From positions 248,001 through 312,000 of the forward strand of contig JAALLF010000002.1 of assembly GCA_011087645.1 (NCBI GenBank): 64,000 nucleotides of DNA. Reading direction: 5' to 3'. The translations under genes were made by a program, and so were the position numbers. Origin of the DNA: Alphaproteobacteria bacterium. GTDB taxonomy: Bacteria; Pseudomonadota; Alphaproteobacteria; UBA6615. Positions 11,597 through 20,093 of the stretch are shown piece by piece. The notes under the pieces were generated by a model. It saw only the letters and a program-made list of their open reading frames with translations, was not told the DNA's origin and did no database searches. Each line of letters starts with the position of its first letter. Positions within the stretch are counted from its first letter, which is position 1.

Positions 11597-12526
11597 TTGA
11601 CCGAAACCGTCCTCATCAGCCGCCACGACAGTGCGATTACCGCGCCGGTGCCCAGCGTCGGCGATTTTGTGCAATTGCTCAAACCGCGGGTGATGTCGCT
11701 GGTGGTGTTCACTGGATTTGTCGGCATGGTCCTGGCCCCGGGCGATCTGCATCCGGTATTGGCGGTTGTCGCCATATTGTGCATCGCCGTCGGCTCGGGC
11801 GCCGCCGGCGCGATCAATATGTGGTACGACCGCGATATCGACGCGGTTATGGAACGCACCGCCAAGCGGCCGATTCCGGCCGGGCGGGTGGACCCTGACG
11901 ATGCGTTGGTGTTTGGCGGGCTGTTGTCGCTGATGTCGGTCGGCCTGCTGGGACTGGCGACCAACTGGATTGCCGGTGGACTGCTGGCCGGCGCCATCCT
12001 GTTCTATGTCTTCATCTATACAATGTGGCTCAAGCGCCACACGCCGCAGAACATTGTCATCGGCGGAGCCGCCGGCGCGTTTCCGCCGCTGATCGGTTGG
12101 GCTGCGGTGACCGGCGATATCGCCGCCATGCCGTTGGTTCTGTTTGCCATCATCTTCTTCTGGACCCCGCCGCACTTCTGGGCGCTGGCCTTGTTCCGCA
12201 GTGGCGATTATGGCCGCGCCGGCATTCCCATGTTGCCGGTGGTTGCCGGACGCCGCGCGACCAAGACGCAGATGCTGGTCTATACGCTGTTGCTGTTGCC
12301 GCTCACCGTCACGCCTTATGTGATGGGCGCCACCGGGCTGATTTACGGCGCCGGCGCCGCGATTCTCGGCCTGCTATTTATCGGTAGCGCGGTTCGGGTG
12401 TGGCACGAACCGGACGCCGCCGGCGACCGGCGCGCGCGTCAGATGTTCGGCTTTTCGATTCTCTACCTGTTCCTGCTCTTCACGTTGTTGCTGGCCGATC
12501 TGGCCTTAAATATTGGGAGAATTTAA
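11597..12526 (+). CDS. ctaB: Protohaem IX farnesyltransferase (haem O synthase)
   Basis: CtaB farnesylates haem b to haem O, the precursor of haem A needed by subunit I. The 309-residue protein has about nine membrane helices. The prenyltransferase motif appears as [15 protein letters not shown] near residue 75, and [14 protein letters not shown] near residue 28 is the family N-terminal signature. The second conserved loop reads [20 protein letters not shown]. The start is a TTG at 11597 preceded by GAGAGAG; no nearby in-frame ATG gives the full N-terminus. It sits 21 bases after ctaD within the operon, as in many alphaproteobacteria. Confidence 0.95.
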   Translation: MTETVLISRHDSAITAPVPSVGDFVQLLKPRVMSLVVFTGFVGMVLAPGDLHPVLAVVAILCIAVGSGAAGAINMWYDRDIDAVMERTAKRPIPAGRVDPDDALVFGGLLSLMSVGLLGLATNWIAGGLLAGAILFYVFIYTMWLKRHTPQNIVIGGAAGAFPPLIGWAAVTGDIAAMPLVLFAIIFFWTPPHFWALALFRSGDYGRAGIPMLPVVAGRRATKTQMLVYTLLLLPLTVTPYVMGATGLIYGAGAAILGLLFIGSAVRVWHEPDAAGDRRARQMFGFSILYLFLLFTLLLADLALNIGRI

Positions 12527-12658
12527 ATGGCCCGCCGTGAATATAGCCAACGCCATCGCACACAGCGCGTTAAGAACAATGCGGTATTGATCGGTCTGAT
12601 TTCGTTTTGTGTGATCTTTTATGTGGTTTTCATCACCCGGGCAGGATTATTGGGATGA
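12527..12658 (+). CDS. Small single-span membrane protein of the cta operon (CoxF-like)
   Basis: A 43-codon ORF begins one base after the ctaB stop and ends TGA at 12656-12658, overlapping the ATG of ctaG (12655) in an ATGA junction. The product is basic at the N-terminus (MARREYSQRHRTQRVKNN), followed by one hydrophobic helix of about 18 residues and a short tail. GGGAGA just before the start is a fair ribosome site. Its size, topology and place between ctaB and ctaG match the short CoxF-type proteins found in alphaproteobacterial oxidase operons. A role in oxidase assembly is inferred from context only. Confidence 0.75.
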   Translation: MARREYSQRHRTQRVKNNAVLIGLISFCVIFYVVFITRAGLLG

Positions 12659-13284
12659 GTGCGGACACTAGTGTCGACACCAAACCCCGGCGCCAGCGGC
12701 GGCGGCGCAATAGATATGTCTTCGCCGGCCTGGCCGTGTTGGTGCTCGGCATGAACGGGTTCGCCTACGCCACGGTGCCGGCCTATCGCGCTTTCTGCCA
12801 GCAATTCGGTTTCGCCGGGACCCCGCTGGTTGCCCTGACAGCGCCGGGCGAAGACGAGGTATTGGCAGATCGGAACATCACCGTGCGGTTTAACAGCGAT
12901 ATCGAACCCGCGCTCGATTGGCGCTTCAAGCCGGTGCAACGCGCGGTCACGCTCAATGTCGGGGCCACTGGGTTGGCTTTCTTCGAAGCCGGTAACCGGC
13001 ACGATGAAGCGGTGACCGGCACCGCGACGTTTAATGTGACGCCTCTAAAAGCAGCGCCCTATTTCGTCAAGATCGAGTGTTTTTGCTTCACCGAACAGAC
13101 CTTGGAGCCCGGCGAGGTGGCGCAGATGCCGGTCACCTTCTTCGTCGACCCGGATATCGCCAATGACAAGAACCTCGACGATGTCACCACCGTCACCCTG
13201 AGTTACACGTTCTTCCGCAATGAAGAGGCCGACGCTGAGCGTAAATCGGCCCAGCTGGCGAACCAGACCCATTCCGTCAATTGA
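12655..13284 (+). CDS. ctaG: Cytochrome c oxidase assembly protein CtaG/Cox11
   Basis: Cox11 delivers copper to the CuB site of subunit I. The 209-residue protein has an Arg-rich cytoplasmic N-terminus, one membrane anchor (RYVFAGLAVLVLGMNGFAYA, about residues 19-38) and a periplasmic immunoglobulin-like domain. The copper-binding pair is in IECFCFTEQTLEPGE near residue 140, a hallmark of the family. VPAYRAFCQQFGFAGTP follows the anchor and carries the conserved Cys. The start at 12655 overlaps the preceding small ORF by four bases (ATGA), indicating translational coupling. A longer in-frame extension to 12607 lies inside that small ORF. Confidence 0.94.
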   Translation: MSADTSVDTKPRRQRRRRNRYVFAGLAVLVLGMNGFAYATVPAYRAFCQQFGFAGTPLVALTAPGEDEVLADRNITVRFNSDIEPALDWRFKPVQRAVTLNVGATGLAFFEAGNRHDEAVTGTATFNVTPLKAAPYFVKIECFCFTEQTLEPGEVAQMPVTFFVDPDIANDKNLDDVTTVTLSYTFFRNEEADAERKSAQLANQTHSVN

Positions 13285-13316
13285 GACGTTGAGAACGAAC
13301 GAGTGAGTATGCTGCG

Positions 13317-14153
13317 ATGAGCGAACAAAGCCACGGCAACCATCCCTACCACATGGTCGAACCCAGTAAGTGGCCGATCGTCGGCTCGGCGGGCGCGTTC
13401 CTGACCATGTTCGGCCTCGTCCTGTTTCTGCATCCGGATACGCTGGGGCCGGGGTTGGACCCGTTCTTCGAGGCCATCGGTTTGTGGGTGATCGCGCCGG
13501 GTGTGGTCGTCACCATGATGACCATGATGGGTTGGTGGCGCGACGTCATCGACGAGGCGACGGTGCAAAAACTGCACACCCAATTCGTGCAGCTCGGTCT
13601 GCGTTACGGCATGACCCTGTTTATCGCCTCGGAGGTGATGTTCTTCGCGGCGTTCTTCTGGGCCTTCTTCGATGCCAGCCTGTTTCCCAAAGAGGCCGCC
13701 GGCTTCGTATGGCCGCCGGAAGGTATCGAGATTTTCAAACCCTTCGATCTACCCTTGCTCAACACGGTTATCCTGCTGACGTCCGGGTTTACGGTGACTT
13801 GGGCTCATCACGATATCCGCGAAGGCAATATGGCCCACGCGGCGCGCATGTTGGGGATTTCGGTCGGACTGGGCTTCCTGTTCACCTTGTTGCAGATTTG
13901 GGAATACGCCCACGCGCCGTTCGGTTTCACCGACGGCATCTACCCCTCGACCTTCTTCCTGGCGACCGGCTTCCACGGCTTCCACGTGATCGTCGGCACC
14001 CTGTTCCTGGCGGTCAATTGGGTGCGCTGCGCCAAGGGCCATTTCGAACCCGAGCACCATTTCGGTTTCGAAGCGGCCGCCTGGTACTGGCATTTTGTCG
14101 ACGTGGTGTGGTTGTTCCTGTTCACCTTCGTCTATGTGTGGAGCGCCTTTTAA
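13317..14153 (+). CDS. ctaE: Cytochrome c oxidase subunit III
   Basis: Subunit III stabilises the oxidase core and supports proton uptake. The 278-residue length and seven membrane helices agree with the long seven-helix form. Characteristic stretches are RYGMTLFIASEVMFFAAFFW near residue 95 and FGFEAAAWYWHFVDVVWLFL at the end, the latter with the conserved WHFVDVVW. ATSGFTVTWAHH-like residues in helix 4 are also present. The gene begins 32 bases after ctaG. Its C-terminal half is overlapped in another frame by a long spurious ORF whose real part is only the downstream DUF983 gene. Confidence 0.96.
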   Translation: MSEQSHGNHPYHMVEPSKWPIVGSAGAFLTMFGLVLFLHPDTLGPGLDPFFEAIGLWVIAPGVVVTMMTMMGWWRDVIDEATVQKLHTQFVQLGLRYGMTLFIASEVMFFAAFFWAFFDASLFPKEAAGFVWPPEGIEIFKPFDLPLLNTVILLTSGFTVTWAHHDIREGNMAHAARMLGISVGLGFLFTLLQIWEYAHAPFGFTDGIYPSTFFLATGFHGFHVIVGTLFLAVNWVRCAKGHFEPEHHFGFEAAAWYWHFVDVVWLFLFTFVYVWSAF

Positions 14154-14164
14154 GGCGCGGCGCC

Positions 14165-14530
14165 TTGGCCGATTATTACCCCCGGCTTTCCAGTGTGGCG
14201 ACCGGGTTGCGCTGCGCCTGTCCACGCTGCGGCAAGGGAAGGCTCTATCAGGGCCTGCTGACCATCCGCGATATTTGCGATGAATGCGGCCTCGATCTGT
14301 CCCGGCTCAACGCCGAAGACGGCGCGGCGTTCTTCATCATCGTGCTCTATTCCGCTATTATTATTCCCGTTGCACTATGGGTCGAGTTTACCTTCGAACC
14401 GCCGATCTGGGTTCATCTGCTGATTTGGATACCGGTGATCCTCGGTGGCGCCATCGCCTTGATGCGGCCCGTAAAGGCATGGCTGGTGGCGCAGCACTAC
14501 AAGCACAATGTTGACGACTATAATCAATAA
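14165..14530 (+). CDS. DUF983 membrane protein of the cta operon
   Basis: About 121 residues: a zinc-ribbon-like N-terminus with CPRC and CDEC pairs (about residues 20-43) followed by two membrane helices (FFIIVLYSAIIIPVALWV and IWVHLLIWIPVILGGAIAL). This is the DUF983 layout seen between ctaE and surf1 in many alphaproteobacteria. Its biochemical role is unknown, though position suggests oxidase biogenesis. The likely start is TTG at 14165, which gives the family-like N-terminus ADYYPRLSSVATGLRCACPRC; a GTG at 14195 is a shorter alternative. It lies 11 bases after ctaE and 3 bases before surf1. Confidence 0.85.
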   Translation: MADYYPRLSSVATGLRCACPRCGKGRLYQGLLTIRDICDECGLDLSRLNAEDGAAFFIIVLYSAIIIPVALWVEFTFEPPIWVHLLIWIPVILGGAIALMRPVKAWLVAQHYKHNVDDYNQ

Positions 14531-14533
14531 GCC

Positions 14534-15235
14534 ATGACATTTAGGCCGACCCTATGGGCGACAATTGCGGCGGGCCTTGCGCTGCTGGTGCTGATCGGCC
14601 TGGGTACCTGGCAACTGGACCGGCGCGCCTGGAAACTCGAAATTATCGAAAATCGTGCTCAGCGCATTAGTACGCCGGCTTTGGCGTTCGCGGAGATTGG
14701 TGACATCGAAGCAACCGAATACCGGCCGGTCCAAGTCGCGGGCCGTTATCAGGTCGACAGAACTATAAAATTGCTCAGTCGGACCCACGAGGGTCGGGCG
14801 GGCTTTCACCTCATAACCCCGTTCGAGACAGACCCAGCCAACGGAATTGTCATGGTCGATCGCGGTTGGGCGCCGGTCGGCGATGATGCGGCTATCGCGC
14901 CAGCGCCGGCGGGTCGCCTCGCCATTGATGGATTCGTGCGCCGGTATGAAATTCCGGGAGGCTTTACGCCCGACAATGATCTTGCGGAAGGTACTTGGTT
15001 TTATCTCGATCGAGACCAATTAGCGTCGGCGCTGGACCTAGCGGTGCTCGCGCCGTTCTATGTTCAGCTCGCGCCCAGGGAAGGTTCGTCGGGCGTTTAC
15101 CCCCAAGGCGGGGTGCCCAACGTCGCCTTGCGTAACCCCCACCTGCAATACGCCGTCACCTGGTATGCCCTTGCCGGCGTGCTGCTGGTTATTTATGTGA
15201 TTTTTCACACCAGGCGCCGGGTGGGAGAGGATTAA
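14534..15235 (+). CDS. SURF1-family cytochrome oxidase assembly protein
   Basis: SURF1 proteins help insert haem A into subunit I. The 233-residue protein has an N-terminal membrane helix (LWATIAAGLALLVLIGLGTW), the family motif GTWQLDRRAWKLE just after it, a periplasmic domain, and a second helix near the C-terminus (VTWYALAGVLLVIYVIFHTRR). Within the domain, VAGRYQ and VMVDRGWAPV are diagnostic, and NPHLQYAVTWY precedes the second helix as usual. It is the last clear oxidase gene of the operon, followed after 8 bases by an M32 peptidase that may be co-transcribed. Confidence 0.94.
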   Translation: MTFRPTLWATIAAGLALLVLIGLGTWQLDRRAWKLEIIENRAQRISTPALAFAEIGDIEATEYRPVQVAGRYQVDRTIKLLSRTHEGRAGFHLITPFETDPANGIVMVDRGWAPVGDDAAIAPAPAGRLAIDGFVRRYEIPGGFTPDNDLAEGTWFYLDRDQLASALDLAVLAPFYVQLAPREGSSGVYPQGGVPNVALRNPHLQYAVTWYALAGVLLVIYVIFHTRRRVGED

Positions 15236-15243
15236 GAGGGTTC

Positions 15244-16749
15244 ATGTCATCTAATGCAGCCTATGAAGACTTGGCGGCGCGGTTTCGCCGCATTGGCGTC
15301 ATCGGCGACGCGTTGGGCATACTTCATTGGGATCAGGCGACGATCATGCCCGATGGCGGCGCAGCGGGGCGCGCCGAACAGCTCGCCACCTTGAGCGTGT
15401 TGCACCACGAATTGCTCACCGCGCCGGAGATCGGCGATCTGCTGGCGGCCTGCGAAGTGGATGGAGGATGCGCTGATGGGGACGACTGGCGGCCGGCTAA
15501 TCTGCGCGAGATGCGCCGCACCTACCTACACGCCACTGCCGTACCCGCCGATCTGGTCGATGCCCGCTCGCGGGCCAATGCGGCCTGCGAATTGGAATGG
15601 CGCGGTGCTCGGGCGGATAACGATTATCGGCGTCTGTTGCCCAGCTTGGAAGAGGTCCTGCGCCTGTCCCGTGACATGGCGGCGGCGAAGGCCGACGCGC
15701 TTGGCCTGTCCCCCTACGATGCCCTGCTCGACACCTATGAGCCGGGTGCTCGCAGCGCGGCGATCGATGGGATCTTCGCCGATCACGCGGCTTTTTTGCC
15801 GAACTTTCTACAAGAAGTACTCGAATTCCAGGCCAGCCGGCCCGCCCCGGTGACACCCAAAGGGCCGTTCCCAGTCGAGACCCAACGCGCCCTGGGACGG
15901 CAACTCATGCGCACCGTGGGCTTTGATTTCGAGCGCGGGCGCCTCGATGTCAGCCACCATCCGTTCTGTGGCGGCAGCACCGGCGATATCCGCATTACCA
16001 CGCGCTACGATGAGGCTGACTTCACCTCGTCCCTGATGGGCGTGCTGCACGAGACCGGCCACGCCATGTACGAGCTCGGCCTGCCAGAGGCCTGGCATTA
16101 CCAGCCGGTCGGCGGCGCGCTCGGCATGGCGATCCATGAGAGCCAGTCCCTGCTGGTGGAAATGCAAGTGTGCCGCTCGCGGCCGTTCCTCGCCTATGCC
16201 GGCCCGTTGATGCAAAAGGCCTTCGATGGCAGCGGCCCGGCTTGGGAGGTCGACAACCTCTACCGGCTCTACACGCGTGTCGAGCCCGGTTTTATCCGGG
16301 TCGACGCCGACGAAGTCACCTATCCGGCCCATATCATCCTGCGCTACCGGCTCGAGCGGGCCTTGATCGCCGGCGATCTCAGTCTGGCCGATCTGCCGGG
16401 CGCATGGAATGACGGTATGCAGGAATTGCTCGGTATCACCCCGCCCGATGACGGTCTGGGTTGTCTGCAAGACGTGCATTGGCCGTCCGGCGATTTCGGC
16501 TATTTTCCGACCTACACCATGGGGGCGATCGCCGCCGCTCAGCTCTACGCCGCCGCCCGCCGGGATGCGCCCGATCTGGAAGGGAATATCGCCGCCGGCG
16601 ACTTCGCCCCGCTGATGGCCTGGTTGCGCACCCATGTGCACGGCCAAGGCTCGCGCGTGACCGGCGACGACTTGCTAACAGCGGCGACTGGGTCGGCGCT
16701 GGATCTAGCCGGTTTCCAAAACCATCTGCGCGCGCGGTATTTGAGTTAG
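15244..16749 (+). CDS. M32-family metallocarboxypeptidase (Taq type)
   Basis: This 501-residue enzyme belongs to the thermostable carboxypeptidase 1 (M32) family, which removes C-terminal residues from peptides. HETGH at 269-273 supplies zinc ligands and the catalytic Glu. The third ligand is in the downstream HES motif near 298-300. DVSHHPF at 235-241 and the C-terminal IILRYRLERALI are other M32 signatures. No signal peptide is seen, so it is cytoplasmic. It follows surf1 by 8 bases, and its stop faces that of the cyclase gene 24 bases away. Its link to the oxidase operon may be positional only. Confidence 0.93.
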   Translation: MSSNAAYEDLAARFRRIGVIGDALGILHWDQATIMPDGGAAGRAEQLATLSVLHHELLTAPEIGDLLAACEVDGGCADGDDWRPANLREMRRTYLHATAVPADLVDARSRANAACELEWRGARADNDYRRLLPSLEEVLRLSRDMAAAKADALGLSPYDALLDTYEPGARSAAIDGIFADHAAFLPNFLQEVLEFQASRPAPVTPKGPFPVETQRALGRQLMRTVGFDFERGRLDVSHHPFCGGSTGDIRITTRYDEADFTSSLMGVLHETGHAMYELGLPEAWHYQPVGGALGMAIHESQSLLVEMQVCRSRPFLAYAGPLMQKAFDGSGPAWEVDNLYRLYTRVEPGFIRVDADEVTYPAHIILRYRLERALIAGDLSLADLPGAWNDGMQELLGITPPDDGLGCLQDVHWPSGDFGYFPTYTMGAIAAAQLYAAARRDAPDLEGNIAAGDFAPLMAWLRTHVHGQGSRVTGDDLLTAATGSALDLAGFQNHLRARYLS

Positions 16750-16773
16750 GCGGTCAGCGCCACGTCTTGGCGG

Positions 16774-18534
16774 CTATTCCTGCAATCCTACGTTCGCCAG
16801 CCCTTCCATGAGATGTTCAATATCGTCCGGCGCAACACAGAACTTTTCTAATTCACCGCGTACCGAGATGCCGGGATATAGTTCCTTGACGCGGACAAGC
16901 GCGTCTGCGGCGCTTTGCGTTTCTCCTAACTGGCCGAGGATGGCGGCTGAGAGCAGATGGGTCCAATAAAAGTCCGGCATACCCACACGCTCTACGGCGC
17001 TTAACGCGGCTTGGTAATCTTGCTCGTGATAGTGGTAGCGGGCGAAACTGAAATAGTACCAGCCGGGATGCAGCGGGTTGAGCGCTATCGCGCGCTTTGT
17101 GAGGGCGATGCCGCGTTCGTACTGTCCCATGAATTCGTAATAGTGACCGATGTCGGCAAGGATCTCGGCGTCGTTGGGATTGAGGCTCAGCGCCCGTTGC
17201 GCCTCGGCTTCGAATCGTTCGGTCTCGTGACGAAAGTAGTGGATGATGGCAAGCCAGCAGCGGGCATAGGCGTTTTGCGGATCGAGTTCGACAGCGCGCT
17301 GCCCCATGCGTAAGGCACGGCTGATCGAATCGGGCTGCGGGTTAAACCCCATGCGATACTCGGCAAGATAGATATTTGCCAAAAGCGCGTGTGCCTGGGA
17401 ATAGCCGGGATCGAGTGCGATCGCCCGTTCCAGCAAGTCACGGGCTTTGGCGTGTTCGTCTTCGTTCAACAACACAGTGAACCGGCGCGCCTGCAGCACA
17501 CACTCGTAGGCGTCGAGATCGGTCGGATTTTTGCGCAATGACTGGTCGAGCGTCGCATCTTGGACGCGCGCACCAAGGTTGGCGGCAATCGTCGTCGTCA
17601 ACTCGTCCTGAACGGCGAAGATATCGTCGAGATTGCGGTCCCATCGGTCCGCCCAGATATGGGCGCCGCTTTCCGCTTCGACGAGTTGGGCATTGATCCG
17701 GATACGGTCGCCGGCGCGCCGGACGCTGCCCTCGACGACGTAACGGGCACTCAGCTCTCGGCCGATCTCGGCGATATCAGCCGCGCGACCCTTAAACTGG
17801 AAGGTGGAGTTACGTGCGATGACCGCGAGATCGCGAAAGCGCGACAATTCGGTGATGATGTCTTCGGTAAGACCGTCAGAAAAATACTCGTCTTCCGAGT
17901 TTCCACTCATGTTGGAAAACGGCAAGACCGCCACCGATGGTTTACCGCTAAATTCCCGTTCCGCTGTTTTCAACGTCTGCAGGGGTTGTTCCCGCGCAAC
18001 GCTTCCGGGCTGTTTTAGCGCGTACGCCCGGACGGATTTATCGATGTTTTTGAAATCCTGTTCGCCCAAATCGTCGAAGTTGAGATCGAGCTTACCAGCG
18101 ACGCTCTGATGAACGACGTCGGAGATGCACACGCCGCCGGGTTCCGACAGGCCTTCCAAACGCGCGGCGATATTGACGCCGTCGCCAAGAATATCGTCGC
18201 CATCGATGACGATGTCGCCGAGATTGATGCCGATGCGATAGCGAATGCGCTGGTCTTCCGGCCGGTCTGTTTCGCGCGATGCCATGCCGTGTTGGACGGC
18301 AATGGCGCATTGCACGGCATCGACGACGCTGGCGAACTCGACGAGCATGCCGTCGCCCGTGGTTTTGACGATACGCCCGCTATGGTTGGCGATTTCAGGG
18401 TCGATCAGTTCGGCCCGATGGGCCCGCTGACGCGCAATAGTACCGTTCTCATCGGCTCCCATGAGCCGTGAGTACCCCACCATGTCCGCCGCCAATATGG
18501 CGGCAAGCCTTCGCTGGACCCGTTCGTCGGCCAT
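16774..18534 (-). CDS. Class III adenylate/guanylate cyclase with TolB-like and TPR regions
   Basis: This protein of about 586 residues has three parts. The first (about 5-180) is a class III cyclase domain with metal Asp in AADMVGYSRLMG, the SGRIVKTTGDGMLVEF strand pair, and the transition-state Asn/Arg in GDGVNIAARLEG. The second (about 210-370) resembles a TolB N-terminal-type module, SVAVLPFSNMSGN through GAHIWADRWDR. The third (about 380-580) has at least four TPR units. No membrane helix is seen, so it is a soluble cyclase. I chose the ATG at 18534, where the family N-terminus begins; the frame extends to 18585. ATP versus GTP as substrate is not settled. The protein may couple protein interaction to cyclic nucleotide production. 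Confidence 0.88.
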   Translation of the reverse strand: MADERVQRRLAAILAADMVGYSRLMGADENGTIARQRAHRAELIDPEIANHSGRIVKTTGDGMLVEFASVVDAVQCAIAVQHGMASRETDRPEDQRIRYRIGINLGDIVIDGDDILGDGVNIAARLEGLSEPGGVCISDVVHQSVAGKLDLNFDDLGEQDFKNIDKSVRAYALKQPGSVAREQPLQTLKTAEREFSGKPSVAVLPFSNMSGNSEDEYFSDGLTEDIITELSRFRDLAVIARNSTFQFKGRAADIAEIGRELSARYVVEGSVRRAGDRIRINAQLVEAESGAHIWADRWDRNLDDIFAVQDELTTTIAANLGARVQDATLDQSLRKNPTDLDAYECVLQARRFTVLLNEDEHAKARDLLERAIALDPGYSQAHALLANIYLAEYRMGFNPQPDSISRALRMGQRAVELDPQNAYARCWLAIIHYFRHETERFEAEAQRALSLNPNDAEILADIGHYYEFMGQYERGIALTKRAIALNPLHPGWYYFSFARYHYHEQDYQAALSAVERVGMPDFYWTHLLSAAILGQLGETQSAADALVRVKELYPGISVRGELEKFCVAPDDIEHLMEGLANVGLQE

Positions 18535-18668
18535 GCGGCGCGCCTTTTGTGCAATGTTGCGGCGAAAGTCTATGGGCTGCAGCATTTCGTGTCCATGAAG
18601 GCCGCCAAATGGTTGTGACGTTGCGGCCCTTTGGATAGGTTAGCGCGCCCAACGAGGAGGGGTATTAC

Positions 18669-20069
18669 TTGCGCTATATCAGCACCAGAGGAACGGCGCC
18701 GGCGCTCGGTTTCGAGGACGTCGTGCTGACCGGGCTGGCCCGCGATGGCGGCCTCTATATTCCCGACCAATGGTCGCCGGTCTCGGCCGACGAAATCCGT
18801 TCGTTTGCTGGCGCCGGCTATGGCGACTGCGCCTATCGGGTGATGCGGCCCTATATCGACGGTTTCTGCATCGACGATGCGGCGCTGCGCACGCTGATCG
18901 GCGAGACCTACGCGGTCTTCGACAATGCCGACGTGGCGCCTCTGCGCCAGCTCGACGGCGACACCTGGCTGCTCGAACTGTTTCACGGTCCAACCCTGGC
19001 GTTCAAGGATTTCGCCCTGCAGTTCCTGGGCCGCATGTTCGAGCATATTCTGGCCAAGCGCGAAGCGCGGATCACCATTGTCGGCGCGACGTCGGGCGAT
19101 ACCGGTTCGGCGGCGATCGAAGCGTGCCAGGGGCGCGACAATCTGGATATCTTCATGCTGCACCCGGCCGGCCGGGTATCGGATGTGCAGCGCCGCCAGA
19201 TGACCACCGTGCGGGCGCCCAACGTCCATAATATCGCCATCGACGGCACCTTCGACGACTGCCAGGACCTGGTCAAAGGCATGTTCAACGATGAGGGCTT
19301 CCGCGATGCGCTGAACCTGTCGGCGGTCAATTCGATCAACTGGGCGCGGGTGATGGCGCAGATCGTCTATTACTTCACCGCCGCGGCGAAACTGGGCGCG
19401 CCCGACCAGCCGGTCTCGTTCGTCGTGCCGACGGGTAATTTCGGCAATGTCTATGCCGGCTATGCGGCGCACCAGATGGGCTTGGCTGACGCTAGACTAA
19501 TCGTGGCCTCGAACCAGAACGATATCCTGACGCGGTTTTTCGAAGCCGGCGACATGTCGATATCTCTGGTAAAGCCCTCTTACTCGCCGAGCATGGATAT
19601 TCAGATTTCGAGCAATTTCGAACGCCTGCTGTTCGACCTGTTCGACCGGGATGGTGCGGCGGTGACCAGTGCCATCGGCAAGTTCCGTGAGACCGGCACC
19701 CTGCCCGAGGGCGCGCGGTTGCGGGCGGCGGCGGGCAAGGTGTTTAGCGGTTTCCGCACCGTCGACGACGATACTTTGACGACGATCCGCGAAACCCACG
19801 CGGCGAATGATATTCTGGTCGACCCGCATACCGCGGTCGGCCTAGGCGCGGTCCGGCAGATGGCGGCGGATGGGACGCAGCGTATCGTGCTGGCCACCGC
19901 CCACCCGGCCAAATTCCCCGATGCGGTGGAAAAAGCCGCCGGCGTGCGACCCGAATTGCCTGCCCATCTGGCCGATTTATTCGAGCGCGAGGAACGCTGC
20001 GATACCCTCGCCAACGATCTCGCAACCGTGCAAGCTTATGTTCGTGACAATGCTCCGGCAGCGGCTTAA
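18669..20069 (+). CDS. thrC: Threonine synthase
   Basis: ThrC converts O-phosphohomoserine to threonine with pyridoxal phosphate. The 466-residue length and N-terminus MRYISTRG match the proteobacterial/yeast-like subclass. The PLP-binding Lys is in HGPTLAFKDFALQFLG (Lys113). The phosphate-binding loop reads GATSGDTGSAAIE, and VPTGNFGNVYAGY is the second cofactor loop. The start is TTG at 18669, with GAGGAGGGG 6-14 bases upstream; no closer ATG keeps the family N-terminus. Its substrate is made by the ThrB homologue encoded at 27-28 kb in this window. The M16 protease gene follows after 24 bases. Confidence 0.95.
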   Translation: MRYISTRGTAPALGFEDVVLTGLARDGGLYIPDQWSPVSADEIRSFAGAGYGDCAYRVMRPYIDGFCIDDAALRTLIGETYAVFDNADVAPLRQLDGDTWLLELFHGPTLAFKDFALQFLGRMFEHILAKREARITIVGATSGDTGSAAIEACQGRDNLDIFMLHPAGRVSDVQRRQMTTVRAPNVHNIAIDGTFDDCQDLVKGMFNDEGFRDALNLSAVNSINWARVMAQIVYYFTAAAKLGAPDQPVSFVVPTGNFGNVYAGYAAHQMGLADARLIVASNQNDILTRFFEAGDMSISLVKPSYSPSMDIQISSNFERLLFDLFDRDGAAVTSAIGKFRETGTLPEGARLRAAAGKVFSGFRTVDDDTLTTIRETHAANDILVDPHTAVGLGAVRQMAADGTQRIVLATAHPAKFPDAVEKAAGVRPELPAHLADLFEREERCDTLANDLATVQAYVRDNAPAAA

Positions 20070-20093
20070 ATTTCTCCCTAAGGCTTTGATTTT

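Noticed and set aside
13370..14164. Long frame covering ctaE in another phase and fused to DUF983
   Set aside because: The part over ctaE is Arg-rich shadow sequence; only the C-terminal 121 residues show the DUF983 pattern, so the real gene starts at 14165.
15808..16647. 279-residue minus-strand frame opposite the M32 gene
   Set aside because: Antisense to the catalytic domain of the peptidase and without domain evidence.
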